64,000 nucleotides of DNA from Clostridium collagenovorans DSM 3089 (GTDB lineage Bacteria > Bacillota > Clostridia > Clostridiales > Clostridiaceae): NCBI RefSeq assembly GCF_900130005.1, contig NZ_FQXP01000007.1, forward strand, positions 1-64,000, read 5' to 3'. The notes beneath the pieces are model-generated. The model had not been told where the DNA came from. It searched no databases and was given only the letters and a program-made list of their open reading frames with translations. Made by a program: the position numbers and the translations under genes. Of the stretch, positions 17,793-25,836 are shown piece after piece. Position 1 is the first letter of the stretch. Every line of letters begins with the position of its first letter.

Positions 17793-19802
17793 TTACTTGA
17801 AGCCTAATAATAATCCTACTTGATACACTATTATTGATAGCACTAAGGCTATTACAAAGGTATATACGGCTGAGAAGATTGTCCACTTCCATGAGTTTGT
17901 TTCTCTTTTAATTGCTCCTAATGCCGCTAAGCATGGAGTGTATAGTAATGACATTACCATGAATGAAACTGCTGCAAGTGGTGTAAATGCTCCTTGAATT
18001 GCAGTTATTAATGGTGCTCCTTCTTCAACTCCAGCATATATTAATCCCATTGTTGCTACTACGGATTCCTTTGCTATTATTCCTGTTATTAAAGCTATTC
18101 CTGCTTGCCATGTTCCAAAACCAGCTAGTACAAATAGCGGTGCTATTGTTCCTCCGATTATTCCTATTAAAGAACTTTCACTGTATTGTTCTGCTCCTAA
18201 TGGGAATGTTCCTAAAGCCCAAAGTACTATCATCATTGGGAAGATAATAACTCCAGCTTTCTTAAAGAATGCACTAGCTTTTTCCCACATTAACATGCAT
18301 ACGTTTTTAATTGATGGAAGTTTGTAGCTTGGAAGCTCCATTACAAAGTAAGAAGGTTCTCCTTTGAATAAAGTTTTACTAAATATCTTACCTGCTATTA
18401 AAGCTACCACTATACCAGTTACGTATAAACTAAATAGTACAAGTCCTTGATGACTTTCAAAGAATGCATCAATAAATACTGCATATATAGGTAATCTTGC
18501 TCCACAGGATACAAATGGATTTATTAGTATTGCTATCATTCTATCCTTTTTATTTTCAAGAGTCCTTGTTGACATTATGCCTGGCACGTTACATCCTGCC
18601 CCTATAATCATAGAAACAAAAGTCTTACCGTGTAGCCCTAATGCTCTCATAAGCTTATCCATAACATAAGCTGCTCTTGCCATGTATCCACTGTCTTCTA
18701 AAAGACCTATTAAGAAATACATAACCATAATTAATGGTAAGAAGGATAATACTGCTCCGACTCCACCGAAGATACCGTCATTGATAAAGCTAACTAAAAG
18801 ATCTGGAGCATTCATAGCTGTTAGTTTATCTGCAACTAGCACTCCAACACCAGCAATAGCATCTCCAAACCATTCTTGGATTCCCGCTCCAATTGTAAAG
18901 GTAAGTTGGTATAATGCAAACATCACCGCTGCGAATATAGGAATACCAAGGAATTTATTAGTTACTACCTTGTCTAGCTTGTCTGAAAAACTTTCTTCTC
19001 TATTAGCCTTCTTAACCATAGCCTTTTCAACTATATTAGAAATAAAGGTATATCTTTTATCTACTATTGATATTTCTGAATCAAAACCAGTCTTGTCCAC
19101 TATTGTTTGTAAACTTCTCTCTAGCTTTGTATCAATTTCTTTAATGCCTAGATTTTTAACTTCTTCTTTTATATAATTATCATTTTCTAAAAGTTTAACT
19201 GCTGTCCATTCACATGGATAAGCAAGTTCCTTTGAGTGTCCCTTTAGACTTCTGCTTATATTATCAATTTCTGTGTTAAGCTCATCTCCATAATCCAAAA
19301 CCTTTACTTCATGCTTAACTCTTACAGATAAAGCTACTTGTACTAAGTCCTCTATACCAATTTTCTTTGTAGCAACCGTTGAAACTACTGGTACATTTAA
19401 TTCCTTTGATAGCTTGTTTATATCTATTTTTATTCCCTTGCTTTCTGCTTCATCCATCATGTTCAAGGCAATAACAACATTAGCTCCCATTTCTATAAGC
19501 TGCATTGTTAAATATAAATTTCTCTCTAAATTCGTAGCATCCACCACATTAATTACCACATCAGGTTTTTCTTTTATAATATAATCTCTCGCTACTATTT
19601 CATCCTCGGAATAAGCACCTAAGCTATAAGTTCCTGGTAAGTCTATAACTATATGTTCTTCCTTACCTACCTTTAAGATACCTTCCTTTTTTTCAACAGT
19701 TACCCCAGGCCAGTTCCCAACGTGTTGCCTAGCCTTTGTTAATATATTAAACATGCTAGTCTTACCACAGTTAGGATTACCAGCAAGCGCTATTCTTTTC
19801 AT
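17793..19802 (-). CDS. feoB: Ferrous iron transporter FeoB
   Basis: The 669-residue protein has an N-terminal G domain: G1 GNPNCGKTS at residues 7-15, G3 DLPGTYSLG near 54, and G4 NMMD near 113. A helical linker and a membrane domain follow from about residue 270, with two Gate repeats (GAGCNVPGIMSTRTLENKKD and LLYTPCLAALGAIK). It imports Fe2+ across the cytoplasmic membrane in a GTP-dependent way. Two feoA genes lie just upstream. A Fur-box-like site at 19824-19838 sits between feoA and feoB, so feoB may have its own iron-regulated start. A GGAGGGG site precedes the ATG. Confidence 0.97.
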   Translation of the reverse strand: MKRIALAGNPNCGKTSMFNILTKARQHVGNWPGVTVEKKEGILKVGKEEHIVIDLPGTYSLGAYSEDEIVARDYIIKEKPDVVINVVDATNLERNLYLTMQLIEMGANVVIALNMMDEAESKGIKIDINKLSKELNVPVVSTVATKKIGIEDLVQVALSVRVKHEVKVLDYGDELNTEIDNISRSLKGHSKELAYPCEWTAVKLLENDNYIKEEVKNLGIKEIDTKLERSLQTIVDKTGFDSEISIVDKRYTFISNIVEKAMVKKANREESFSDKLDKVVTNKFLGIPIFAAVMFALYQLTFTIGAGIQEWFGDAIAGVGVLVADKLTAMNAPDLLVSFINDGIFGGVGAVLSFLPLIMVMYFLIGLLEDSGYMARAAYVMDKLMRALGLHGKTFVSMIIGAGCNVPGIMSTRTLENKKDRMIAILINPFVSCGARLPIYAVFIDAFFESHQGLVLFSLYVTGIVVALIAGKIFSKTLFKGEPSYFVMELPSYKLPSIKNVCMLMWEKASAFFKKAGVIIFPMMIVLWALGTFPLGAEQYSESSLIGIIGGTIAPLFVLAGFGTWQAGIALITGIIAKESVVATMGLIYAGVEEGAPLITAIQGAFTPLAAVSFMVMSLLYTPCLAALGAIKRETNSWKWTIFSAVYTFVIALVLSIIVYQVGLLLGFK

Positions 19803-19823
19803 TATTACCCCTCCAACTTAAAT

Positions 19824-19838
19824 TAATAATCATTATCA
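19824..19838. promoter_or_regulatory. Fur box upstream of feoB
   Basis: The 15 bases TAATAATCATTATCA match the 7-1-7 Fur consensus TGATAATNATTATCA at every defined position but one. The site lies 22 bases upstream of the feoB start codon. Repression by Fe-loaded Fur is inferred. Confidence 0.75.
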
Positions 19839-19861
19839 ATATATGATTAAAAAAATTTACT

Positions 19862-20083
19862 CTATGCTACTACGATAATTTTTCTTGCTACTCCCATATC
19901 TAGTGCTAGTCTACTTTCTCCTATGCCTATGATTACAGAGCTACCATCATTTTTTACTACCTCAATTTTATTACCTGAAGCTAATCCCATTTCTCTTAGC
20001 TTCTTTCCTGTATTATCTCTAATTAAGATATTATCTATTGTTACAACTTCGCCTTCCTTAGCAAAATTAATTGGAATCAACAT
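19862..20083 (-). CDS. feoA: FeoA-like SH3-domain protein, copy 2
   Basis: The 73-residue protein has the FeoA beta-barrel pattern, with LREMGLASGNKIEVV in the middle and GESRLALDMGVARKI at the end. FeoA is a small cytoplasmic partner of FeoB thought to modulate its transport. It lies between the first feoA and feoB, with 59 bases to feoB. Tandem feoA genes are common in clostridia. Confidence 0.92.
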   Translation of the reverse strand: MLIPINFAKEGEVVTIDNILIRDNTGKKLREMGLASGNKIEVVKNDGSSVIIGIGESRLALDMGVARKIIVVA

Positions 20084-20227
20084 AATAGCTTCACCCCCTA
20101 AAAAGTGCTATATTCATCTCTACTCTAAAAAACACCGTGACTTTTATTTTACTCAAAGTCACTTAAACCTTATTAATCTACATAAGCTCATTTATAGGCA
20201 AATCTCTATTAATTTAATATGAAACTC

Positions 20228-20446
20228 TTAAATTAATATTCCCTGTGCTTCTTTTTTTCTTAGAGTAAGCTTGTACCCTCTTACCATAATCTCAATTGGA
20301 TCTCCCATTGGCGCTTTTCCTATTATCTCAACCGTAACCCCTGGAGTTATTCCCATATCAAGTAATCTTCTTCTAACCGCACTATCCTTGTCCAAGTTTT
20401 TAACTACAACCTTATTTCCTACTTCTAACTTCTCTAATGAATTCAT
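20228..20446 (-). CDS. feoA: FeoA-like SH3-domain protein, copy 1
   Basis: The 72-residue protein reads LEVGNKVVVKNLDKDSAV, RRLLDMGITPGVTVEIIGKA, GDPIEIMVRGYKLTLRKKEA, the standard FeoA fold with the conserved LRxxEA ending. It should act with FeoB. It shares only the fold pattern with the neighbouring copy, so the two are not a recent duplication. It lies 144 bases upstream of the second feoA. Confidence 0.94.
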   Translation of the reverse strand: MNSLEKLEVGNKVVVKNLDKDSAVRRRLLDMGITPGVTVEIIGKAPMGDPIEIMVRGYKLTLRKKEAQGILI

Positions 20447-20756
20447 AACTACTGAATCCTCCCTTCACCCCTATTTCTACATATACTTAGCAGAAAACCT
20501 CTTTATAATAGCCTCATGTTCAAATCTTATTACTCTTATATTATTAATATCTATTTTTTAACTACTTTTAATTTGTATTTTATAGCTTAATACAATCGCA
20601 ACTGTATTACTCCTTTATACACTATTAAATATTACTTATAGTTTTTCTAAGTATACTTATTTTCTTAAAACCTCTTAAAAATATATTAAAAACTTATAAA
20701 ATAATGTTTTTATTAAAATACCTTAAAAACTAAAAATAATATCTTTCATAGCTTTC
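20447..20756. other. Gap between the FeoC-like gene and feoA with a candidate operator
   Basis: The gap is AT-rich and has no ORF. An inverted repeat at 20588-20609 (TAATACA, eight bases, TGTATTA) lies about 140 bases upstream of feoA and could bind a dimeric regulator. No Fur-consensus site was seen here. Confidence 0.45.
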
Positions 20757-21020
20757 TTAGGACTTCTTCAAAGATTCTTTACCTTTTCCTGTTATTTCCC
20801 AGTTAATAGTTCCATTCAATACTTTTCCTGAACACCCACAGCCACAGCTCTTGCACATTTCTGATGTGCAGCTTCCCTGAACCTTTTGTATATATCCCAT
20901 GGAAACTAATTTAAGCTTATATTCCTCTGCCAAGTACTCACTTATATTAAATTTCTTTGCTAGATTCTTACTTGAAAAATCTCCTGTTGCATCTATATAA
21001 ATTAGTAATTCCTTAAGCAT
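20757..21020 (-). CDS. FeoC-like winged-helix protein with cysteine cluster
   Basis: The 87-residue protein has an N-terminal winged helix (FSSKNLAKKFNISEYLAEEY) and then a dense cysteine motif, CTSEMCKSCGCGC, near residues 52-64, followed by a short C-terminal strand-helix. This matches the FeoC or Fe-S-dependent regulator pattern, in which the cluster senses iron or oxygen. It lies upstream of feoA-feoA-feoB in the same direction, 310 bases from feoA. It could regulate feo transcription or FeoB stability; the sequence does not tell which. Confidence 0.8.
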   Translation of the reverse strand: MLKELLIYIDATGDFSSKNLAKKFNISEYLAEEYKLKLVSMGYIQKVQGSCTSEMCKSCGCGCSGKVLNGTINWEITGKGKESLKKS

Positions 21021-21076
21021 TTCCTCACCTCTTTTTGAGCCTTTTTAAAAACTCTACACTGATAATATAACTCAAT

Positions 21077-21091
21077 TGATAATAGATGTCA
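21077..21091. promoter_or_regulatory. Weak Fur-box-like site upstream of the FeoC-like gene
   Basis: TGATAATAGATGTCA keeps the left half of the Fur 7-1-7 motif exactly and four of seven positions on the right. It lies 57 bases upstream of the start codon at 21020. Support is modest. Confidence 0.35.
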
Positions 21092-21218
21092 ATATGTTTT
21101 TGTAATAACTTTCCTTAAAAGCTTTCTTATTTTCTATAAATCCCATAGCATAAAGGATGCATAAAACTATCTTTAAAAAAAGTACTCCTTAAAAACATTA
21201 CGGCTCCACATAAAAAAA

Positions 21219-21305
21219 CTGTTATGCTAAGAATCCAAAGTATCTTTCATATTCTTCAAAGTGAAAAACTGAAAGATAGACTAGTATTTTTTCTTAGCAT
21301 AACAG
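21219..21305 (-). terminator. Nested hairpin and T tract after the TtcA-like gene
   Basis: A perfect 15-bp outer stem (21219-21233 with 21291-21305) encloses an inner 9-bp stem (21241-21249 with 21270-21278). On the minus strand the outer stem is followed by seven T residues, so it probably terminates the TtcA-like transcript about 120 bases after its stop. Its two-storey shape is more elaborate than usual. Confidence 0.7.
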
Positions 21306-21423
21306 CCTTATTATAAATATATGTATCTTTTTAAATATCTTTTAAGTCTCGTTGTATAGAAGTTTGCTTTTCTTAAAAAACTGCTTATGTGGGTTATTCT
21401 CAGCCTAAATCTATTACTGTTTA

Positions 21424-22299
21424 TTATTCTTCGTCGTAAAAATCTAAATATGAATATTTCTTGTCTCCCTTTTGCCATCCTAATATAGCATCCATACTTA
21501 CATTTTGCGCTGCTTGGAATATTGACTTATCTACATCCTTAAAATTCTTTTTAAGTTCTGCTATCATATCCTTTATCTCATAACGTTTGTTTCCGATTTT
21601 TTCAGCTGCTACCATACATGCACAATTTAACGGCCATATTCCGCTACTTTCTGTAAACCTCTTAATATCATTTTCCTCAATGTAATAAAGTGGTCTTATA
21701 AGCTCTAAGCCTGTAAAGTTAGTTGACTTGAACTTAGGAAGCATTGTTTTAAAGTTTCCTGCATAAAGTACGTTCAACATAGTAGTCTCAATTACATCAT
21801 TAAAGTGATGTCCTAGAGCTAACTTGTTGCAGCCTAGTTCTTCAGCCTTAGCATATAGTGCACCTCTTCTCATTCTTGCACACATATAACAAGGATATTC
21901 TCTAGCTATTTTATCTACTACTTCAAATATATCTGCATTAAATATATTAACCGGAATATTTAAATGCTTACAGTTATCCTCTAAAAGTTCTCTTACATTA
22001 GGATGATATCCTGGGTCCATTGCTATAAATTCCAATTCAAAGTTTACTTGTCCGTGACGTTTAAGCTCTTGAAATAGCTTTGCCATAAGTAAGCTATCCT
22101 TACCTCCTGATATAGCTACTGCTACCTTATCTCCCTCTTGAACAAGCTCATAATCCTTTATAGCTTTGATAAACTTAGACCAAATCTTTTTTCTATATTT
22201 CTTTATTATACTTCTTTCTATTTCCTCAAGAGTTTTTCTCTCCTCTGTAGGAATAAGAACCTTACATCCTTCTCCTGCTATACCACTCACTTTATTCAC
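21424..22299 (-). CDS. TtcA/TilS-family PP-loop ATPase, likely tRNA thiolation
   Basis: The 291-residue protein carries the PP-loop VAISGGKDSLL near residue 61, the CxxC pair PCYMCARMRRG near 136, LALGHHFNDVIET near 160, and a further cysteine pair NCACM near 226. This is the TtcA arrangement, in which three cysteines hold an Fe-S cluster used to thiolate a tRNA base; TtcA itself makes 2-thiocytidine at position 32. The assigned start is GTG 22299 with AAGGA three bases upstream. A second GTG nine bases inside has a better-spaced AGGTG. Single gene; substrate inferred from family. Confidence 0.83.
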   Translation of the reverse strand: MNKVSGIAGEGCKVLIPTEERKTLEEIERSIIKKYRKKIWSKFIKAIKDYELVQEGDKVAVAISGGKDSLLMAKLFQELKRHGQVNFELEFIAMDPGYHPNVRELLEDNCKHLNIPVNIFNADIFEVVDKIAREYPCYMCARMRRGALYAKAEELGCNKLALGHHFNDVIETTMLNVLYAGNFKTMLPKFKSTNFTGLELIRPLYYIEENDIKRFTESSGIWPLNCACMVAAEKIGNKRYEIKDMIAELKKNFKDVDKSIFQAAQNVSMDAILGWQKGDKKYSYLDFYDEE

Positions 22300-22640
22300 C
22301 TATCCTTATGTTAATTGTAGAAAGCTTTACTCTTAAGCTTCTCATCTTATTTTAAAATAATACTATATTTTATACTTACACACCTTAATAAAGCTTTAAT
22401 ACAATCACTAACCAAAGACACTAATTTAAAAGATTTTATTAGTTTGTTATAATAACAAGCCCTTAGTTTCTAAGACTTTAATCCTTTGCCTACTAATGCA
22501 ACCTTATATAAGATTTTATCCTTTTGTCTAATAAAGATACTTTATATCTCTACAAATAGTGATTTATTGGTGTATTAGTAACTAAACTAATTAATTTCAA
22601 TATTAGTATTATACCAAATAATAAAGGACTTAAACAGTGC
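22300..22640. other. Gene-free gap
   Basis: No ORF with a ribosome site, no hairpin with a T tract and no recognised motif were seen here. It should contain the promoter of the TtcA-like gene and the 3' end of the SGNH hydrolase gene's upstream flank. Confidence 0.5.
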
Positions 22641-23618
22641 CTACGCTACTGCAGCTCTTAATAACTCTAGCCATTTTATATAAAACTTAGGCTGTACGTG
22701 TATTCCATCATAGGCATATAAATCTTCAGTGCTGTTCTCAAATATAGTGTTAATGTCTATATAATATGCTCCTTGCTGAGAAGCCATAGTTTTAAGCTTC
22801 TTGTTAACCTCATCAATATTAGCTCTACTTAATAAAGGTTTATCCTTTGCAGTCTCTTCCTTAACATGTAATGCTGATTGTACATATATCTGTGTTGAAG
22901 GTGAAATAGCTCTTATATTTTTAATAGCTGTACTATAATCTTCAATAAACTTTTCTATTGATCCACCCATTAAAAGGTCATTAGCTCCAAATAATATAAA
23001 CACCCTCTGTGGTGATGTTTTTAAAGCTTCCCCTTCTCTTCCCTTAAGCTTCTTCAAGGTAAAACCCATTTCAGCTAATACTCTGTTCTTAGGCATGTAC
23101 TGATAATAGCCAATGCCCTCTGTTATTGAATCTCCAATAAAAGCTGAGGTATTCTCAAATTCCGTTTCGTCCATCATCTTAAGGTTTTGAGGTACTTCCT
23201 TTGCCTTATTTTCATTACTAGTACTTACAGTTCCATTATTAGGAGCATCTCCTTGCTTACTATCATTACCTACTTCACCTTGAGACTTATCCTTATCCGC
23301 TGCATTTGTATCTTCTTCAGACCTATTTTCCTTACTCTTATCTTCTTGCTGCTCATTATCCTTCGCCTTCATCTCTTCTTGCTTTTGAGATAAAAGATTT
23401 TTGTTATCTTCCTCTGGATTATTTTTATCTATAATCATTACAATAGAGGTTACACCAATAGCCATTACTAAAGCCAGTGAAACACCCATTCTATATATTT
23501 TTCTCTTTACTCTTTTTATCTTTAAAGTTCTTATATGCTCTTTATCTAAGGTTTTGAAATTCATCATATCGACCTTTTTCGCTTCTCTTCTAAGTATATT
23601 CTTTAATCCCCTAAGCAC
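22641..23618 (-). CDS. Membrane-anchored SGNH/GDSL hydrolase
   Basis: The 325-residue protein has a basic N-terminus, one membrane helix near residues 46-63, then about 75 residues rich in Lys, Glu, Asp and Asn that probably form an extended linker. The SGNH domain has FIGDSITEG (catalytic Ser) near residue 162, a Gly before the oxyanion hole, FGANDLL near 211, and DGIHVQPKFY (Asp-His) near 308. Such exported esterases remove acyl groups from wall polymers or lipids; the substrate is unknown. The GTG start at 23618 follows GGGAGAG. The next gene upstream encodes a VanY peptidase of the same architecture. Confidence 0.85.
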   Translation of the reverse strand: MLRGLKNILRREAKKVDMMNFKTLDKEHIRTLKIKRVKRKIYRMGVSLALVMAIGVTSIVMIIDKNNPEEDNKNLLSQKQEEMKAKDNEQQEDKSKENRSEEDTNAADKDKSQGEVGNDSKQGDAPNNGTVSTSNENKAKEVPQNLKMMDETEFENTSAFIGDSITEGIGYYQYMPKNRVLAEMGFTLKKLKGREGEALKTSPQRVFILFGANDLLMGGSIEKFIEDYSTAIKNIRAISPSTQIYVQSALHVKEETAKDKPLLSRANIDEVNKKLKTMASQQGAYYIDINTIFENSTEDLYAYDGIHVQPKFYIKWLELLRAAVA

Positions 23619-24003
23619 GTCTCTTCTCTCCCATCAATTACTCGCTTTACCTGTACCATACATTAAATACTCTATATAATTCATAATACATCATAACCAT
23701 AAAAAAGTTTGCATAATAATCGAATTGTATATAATTTGTTACTTAATAACTTCTACATTTTTACTCATTAAGTGACATAAAGGTACCACTTGTAAAAAAG
23801 CCCCTTTAAGCCTTTCTTAAAAGTTAAAAATACACTTATTATCTTTTCTTTCTCTCTTAGTTACTCCCTAGTAATTTTTATATTTTTCTTTTATACACTA
23901 TGGAACTTCTTCTCTTAAACCTAATTTTTTACTTCCTATCTCTTACCTAATTATTTCTATATATTTTCTCCATATTTAATAACTCTTACTTCTTTTCTAC
24001 TAT
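23619..24003. other. Gene-free gap
   Basis: Low-complexity T/C-rich sequence on the plus strand between two same-direction envelope genes. No terminator with a clear stem was found, and no ORF with a ribosome site. Confidence 0.5.
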
Positions 24004-24870
24004 TTAATTTCCATGTTCTGTTGTTGCAACTCCTAGATATTCTTCTAAGCACTGATTATTATTATACATATCTTCTGATGCTTCCTTGCCTACATATCTA
24101 ATATGCCAAGGCTCATACTGGTACCCCGTTATATTTTCTTTATCCTTTGGATATCTAACAACGAATCCATACTTATAGCAATTATGTGCTATCCATTCAC
24201 CCTCTTTGCTATGAGCAAATTCCTCTATTAATCCATCCTTTATTCCAGCCTTATTAGTTATATCTAAAGCAAGTCCTGTTTGATGTTCGCTTGTTCCTGG
24301 CTTTGCAACGTATTTATTAGTATGCTCATATCCATAAGTCTGAAGATTAGACTTATATATACCTGTCTGAGCTTCATAGGATCTATATCCTGATGCACCA
24401 TAGAAAGTTAAACCTTCCTTTCTAGCTTGTGTTATCATTACTTCTAAAGCATCTGCTGCTTCTGCTCTAAGTTGATTCTCATGACTTGTATATAAATTTA
24501 CAAACTGAATGCATTTTACCACCTTTAAATCCTCTGGTACATAATTGCTTGGAAGTACGTTCTCCTTATTTGCAAGGAGCATCTCTTCTCTACGTTTTCT
24601 CATTAATTCCTCTTGCTCTTGTTGTTTCTGTAATTCTTCTTTAGATTTTTCATCCTTAGAATTATTATTTCCATAATCAACATTATTACTTTCACTATTA
24701 TAATACTGATTATTATTTTCACCATTTTTGTCTATAATATTATCCCCGTCTCTATTTTTAAGTCCTATCGAAACCACAGTAATTGACCCTATCAATAATG
24801 CCGATAATGCTATTATCTGTACTCTTCTTTTCTTTCTTAATATTATTCTCTTCTTCACCTTATTAGCCAT
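24004..24870 (-). CDS. VanY-type D-alanyl-D-alanine carboxypeptidase
   Basis: The 288-residue protein has a basic N-terminus, one membrane helix near residues 17-36, an Asn/Lys/Glu-rich linker to about residue 110, and a VanY (M15B) domain. The zinc ligands lie in TSEHQTGLALDIT (His and Asp) near residue 196 and EPWHIRYVG (His) near 255. YGASGYRSYEAQ near 160 holds the conserved substrate arginine region. It should trim the terminal D-Ala from peptidoglycan stem peptides outside the membrane. AGGGGGAAG precedes the ATG. Confidence 0.9.
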   Translation of the reverse strand: MANKVKKRIILRKKRRVQIIALSALLIGSITVVSIGLKNRDGDNIIDKNGENNNQYYNSESNNVDYGNNNSKDEKSKEELQKQQEQEELMRKRREEMLLANKENVLPSNYVPEDLKVVKCIQFVNLYTSHENQLRAEAADALEVMITQARKEGLTFYGASGYRSYEAQTGIYKSNLQTYGYEHTNKYVAKPGTSEHQTGLALDITNKAGIKDGLIEEFAHSKEGEWIAHNCYKYGFVVRYPKDKENITGYQYEPWHIRYVGKEASEDMYNNNQCLEEYLGVATTEHGN

Positions 24871-25836
24871 TGCTTCCCCCTAATGTTTTACCCTAAACTT
24901 AACATAAAATTACTGCTTATAAATTTATAGTTTTTGTATTATGTACCGAAATCACATTTATTTTTACAGCCTTAAAGAAGGTTAATATAGGCTATAATAT
25001 TACAATTTGATTTTTCCATGTAAATTCATTCTTAACATATCAAAGTATCTCTATAAATTTTATCTTATAAATATTATTTTTTAATATAATTATTCTTTTG
25101 TGTAATTACTATGTTTCTATATATGATTAATCGCTTCATCATATTGTTATTCTACATAATTCTCTATGTTTCTTTCTATTATATATTTATTATACAACAA
25201 AAAAAACATTAAATCTCATAAGGCAAAAAGAATATTTGTTACATTTTTGTTTATTTTAACCCAATAAATGTTAGTATCAACTAAGAATATCTTCCCTTGC
25301 TTTTACATACCATATGTTTATCTATATATTAAATTAAGTAAGTCTTACTTATAATCCTAATTTTGATTCTAAAAGGAAAAGTTTTAACGCAAATTTAATA
25401 ATTTTTCCTTAATATTATAAGGAAAAATTATTAAATAGATATTTGTTTGAAATTTATTACATAGGCTTAACAATTTTTAATAAATTTTCAACACAAAATC
25501 TTTAATATAGTTTTAATATAAAATTTAGTATAAAGTTTATATTAACTTTCAATTAATTTTTGGTATAACCAGTACAAATTATTTGATATTTTTTACTATA
25601 TGTTATAGTATATTTATCTAGATAATATATTTAAGATTATGCCATGTGGTAATTACAACCATAACATCACGAAGTTACCAATTTAAGAGTCTATTATTTA
25701 TTTTTAAAGTTACATGCACTTGCACAGGTTATGGGATATTATATTCATTGGACTTTAGACTCTAGACTTCAGGCTTTAATCTTTATATTTGGTATTTATA
25801 TCTATTTTTAAATTTTATTTGAAAAAGGGTGAAGTT
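24871..25836. other. Long gene-free divergent region
   Basis: About 965 bases separate the divergent VanY and YhgE genes. The only strong structure is the 19-bp hairpin at 25393-25436. No coding region was found; the in-frame extension of the YhgE ORF upstream of 25837 lacks a ribosome site. Confidence 0.6.
25393..25436. repeat. Perfect 19-bp inverted repeat with six-base loop
   Basis: Arms 25393-25411 and 25418-25436 are exact complements around ATATTA. It lies in a divergent intergenic region, 400 bases before the next start, so it is unlikely to terminate either flanking gene. It could be a terminator of an unseen small RNA or a small palindromic element. Confidence 0.7.

Noticed and set aside
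17987..18247. 86-codon plus-strand ORF rich in leucine
   Set aside because: It is the antisense shadow of the FeoB membrane domain.
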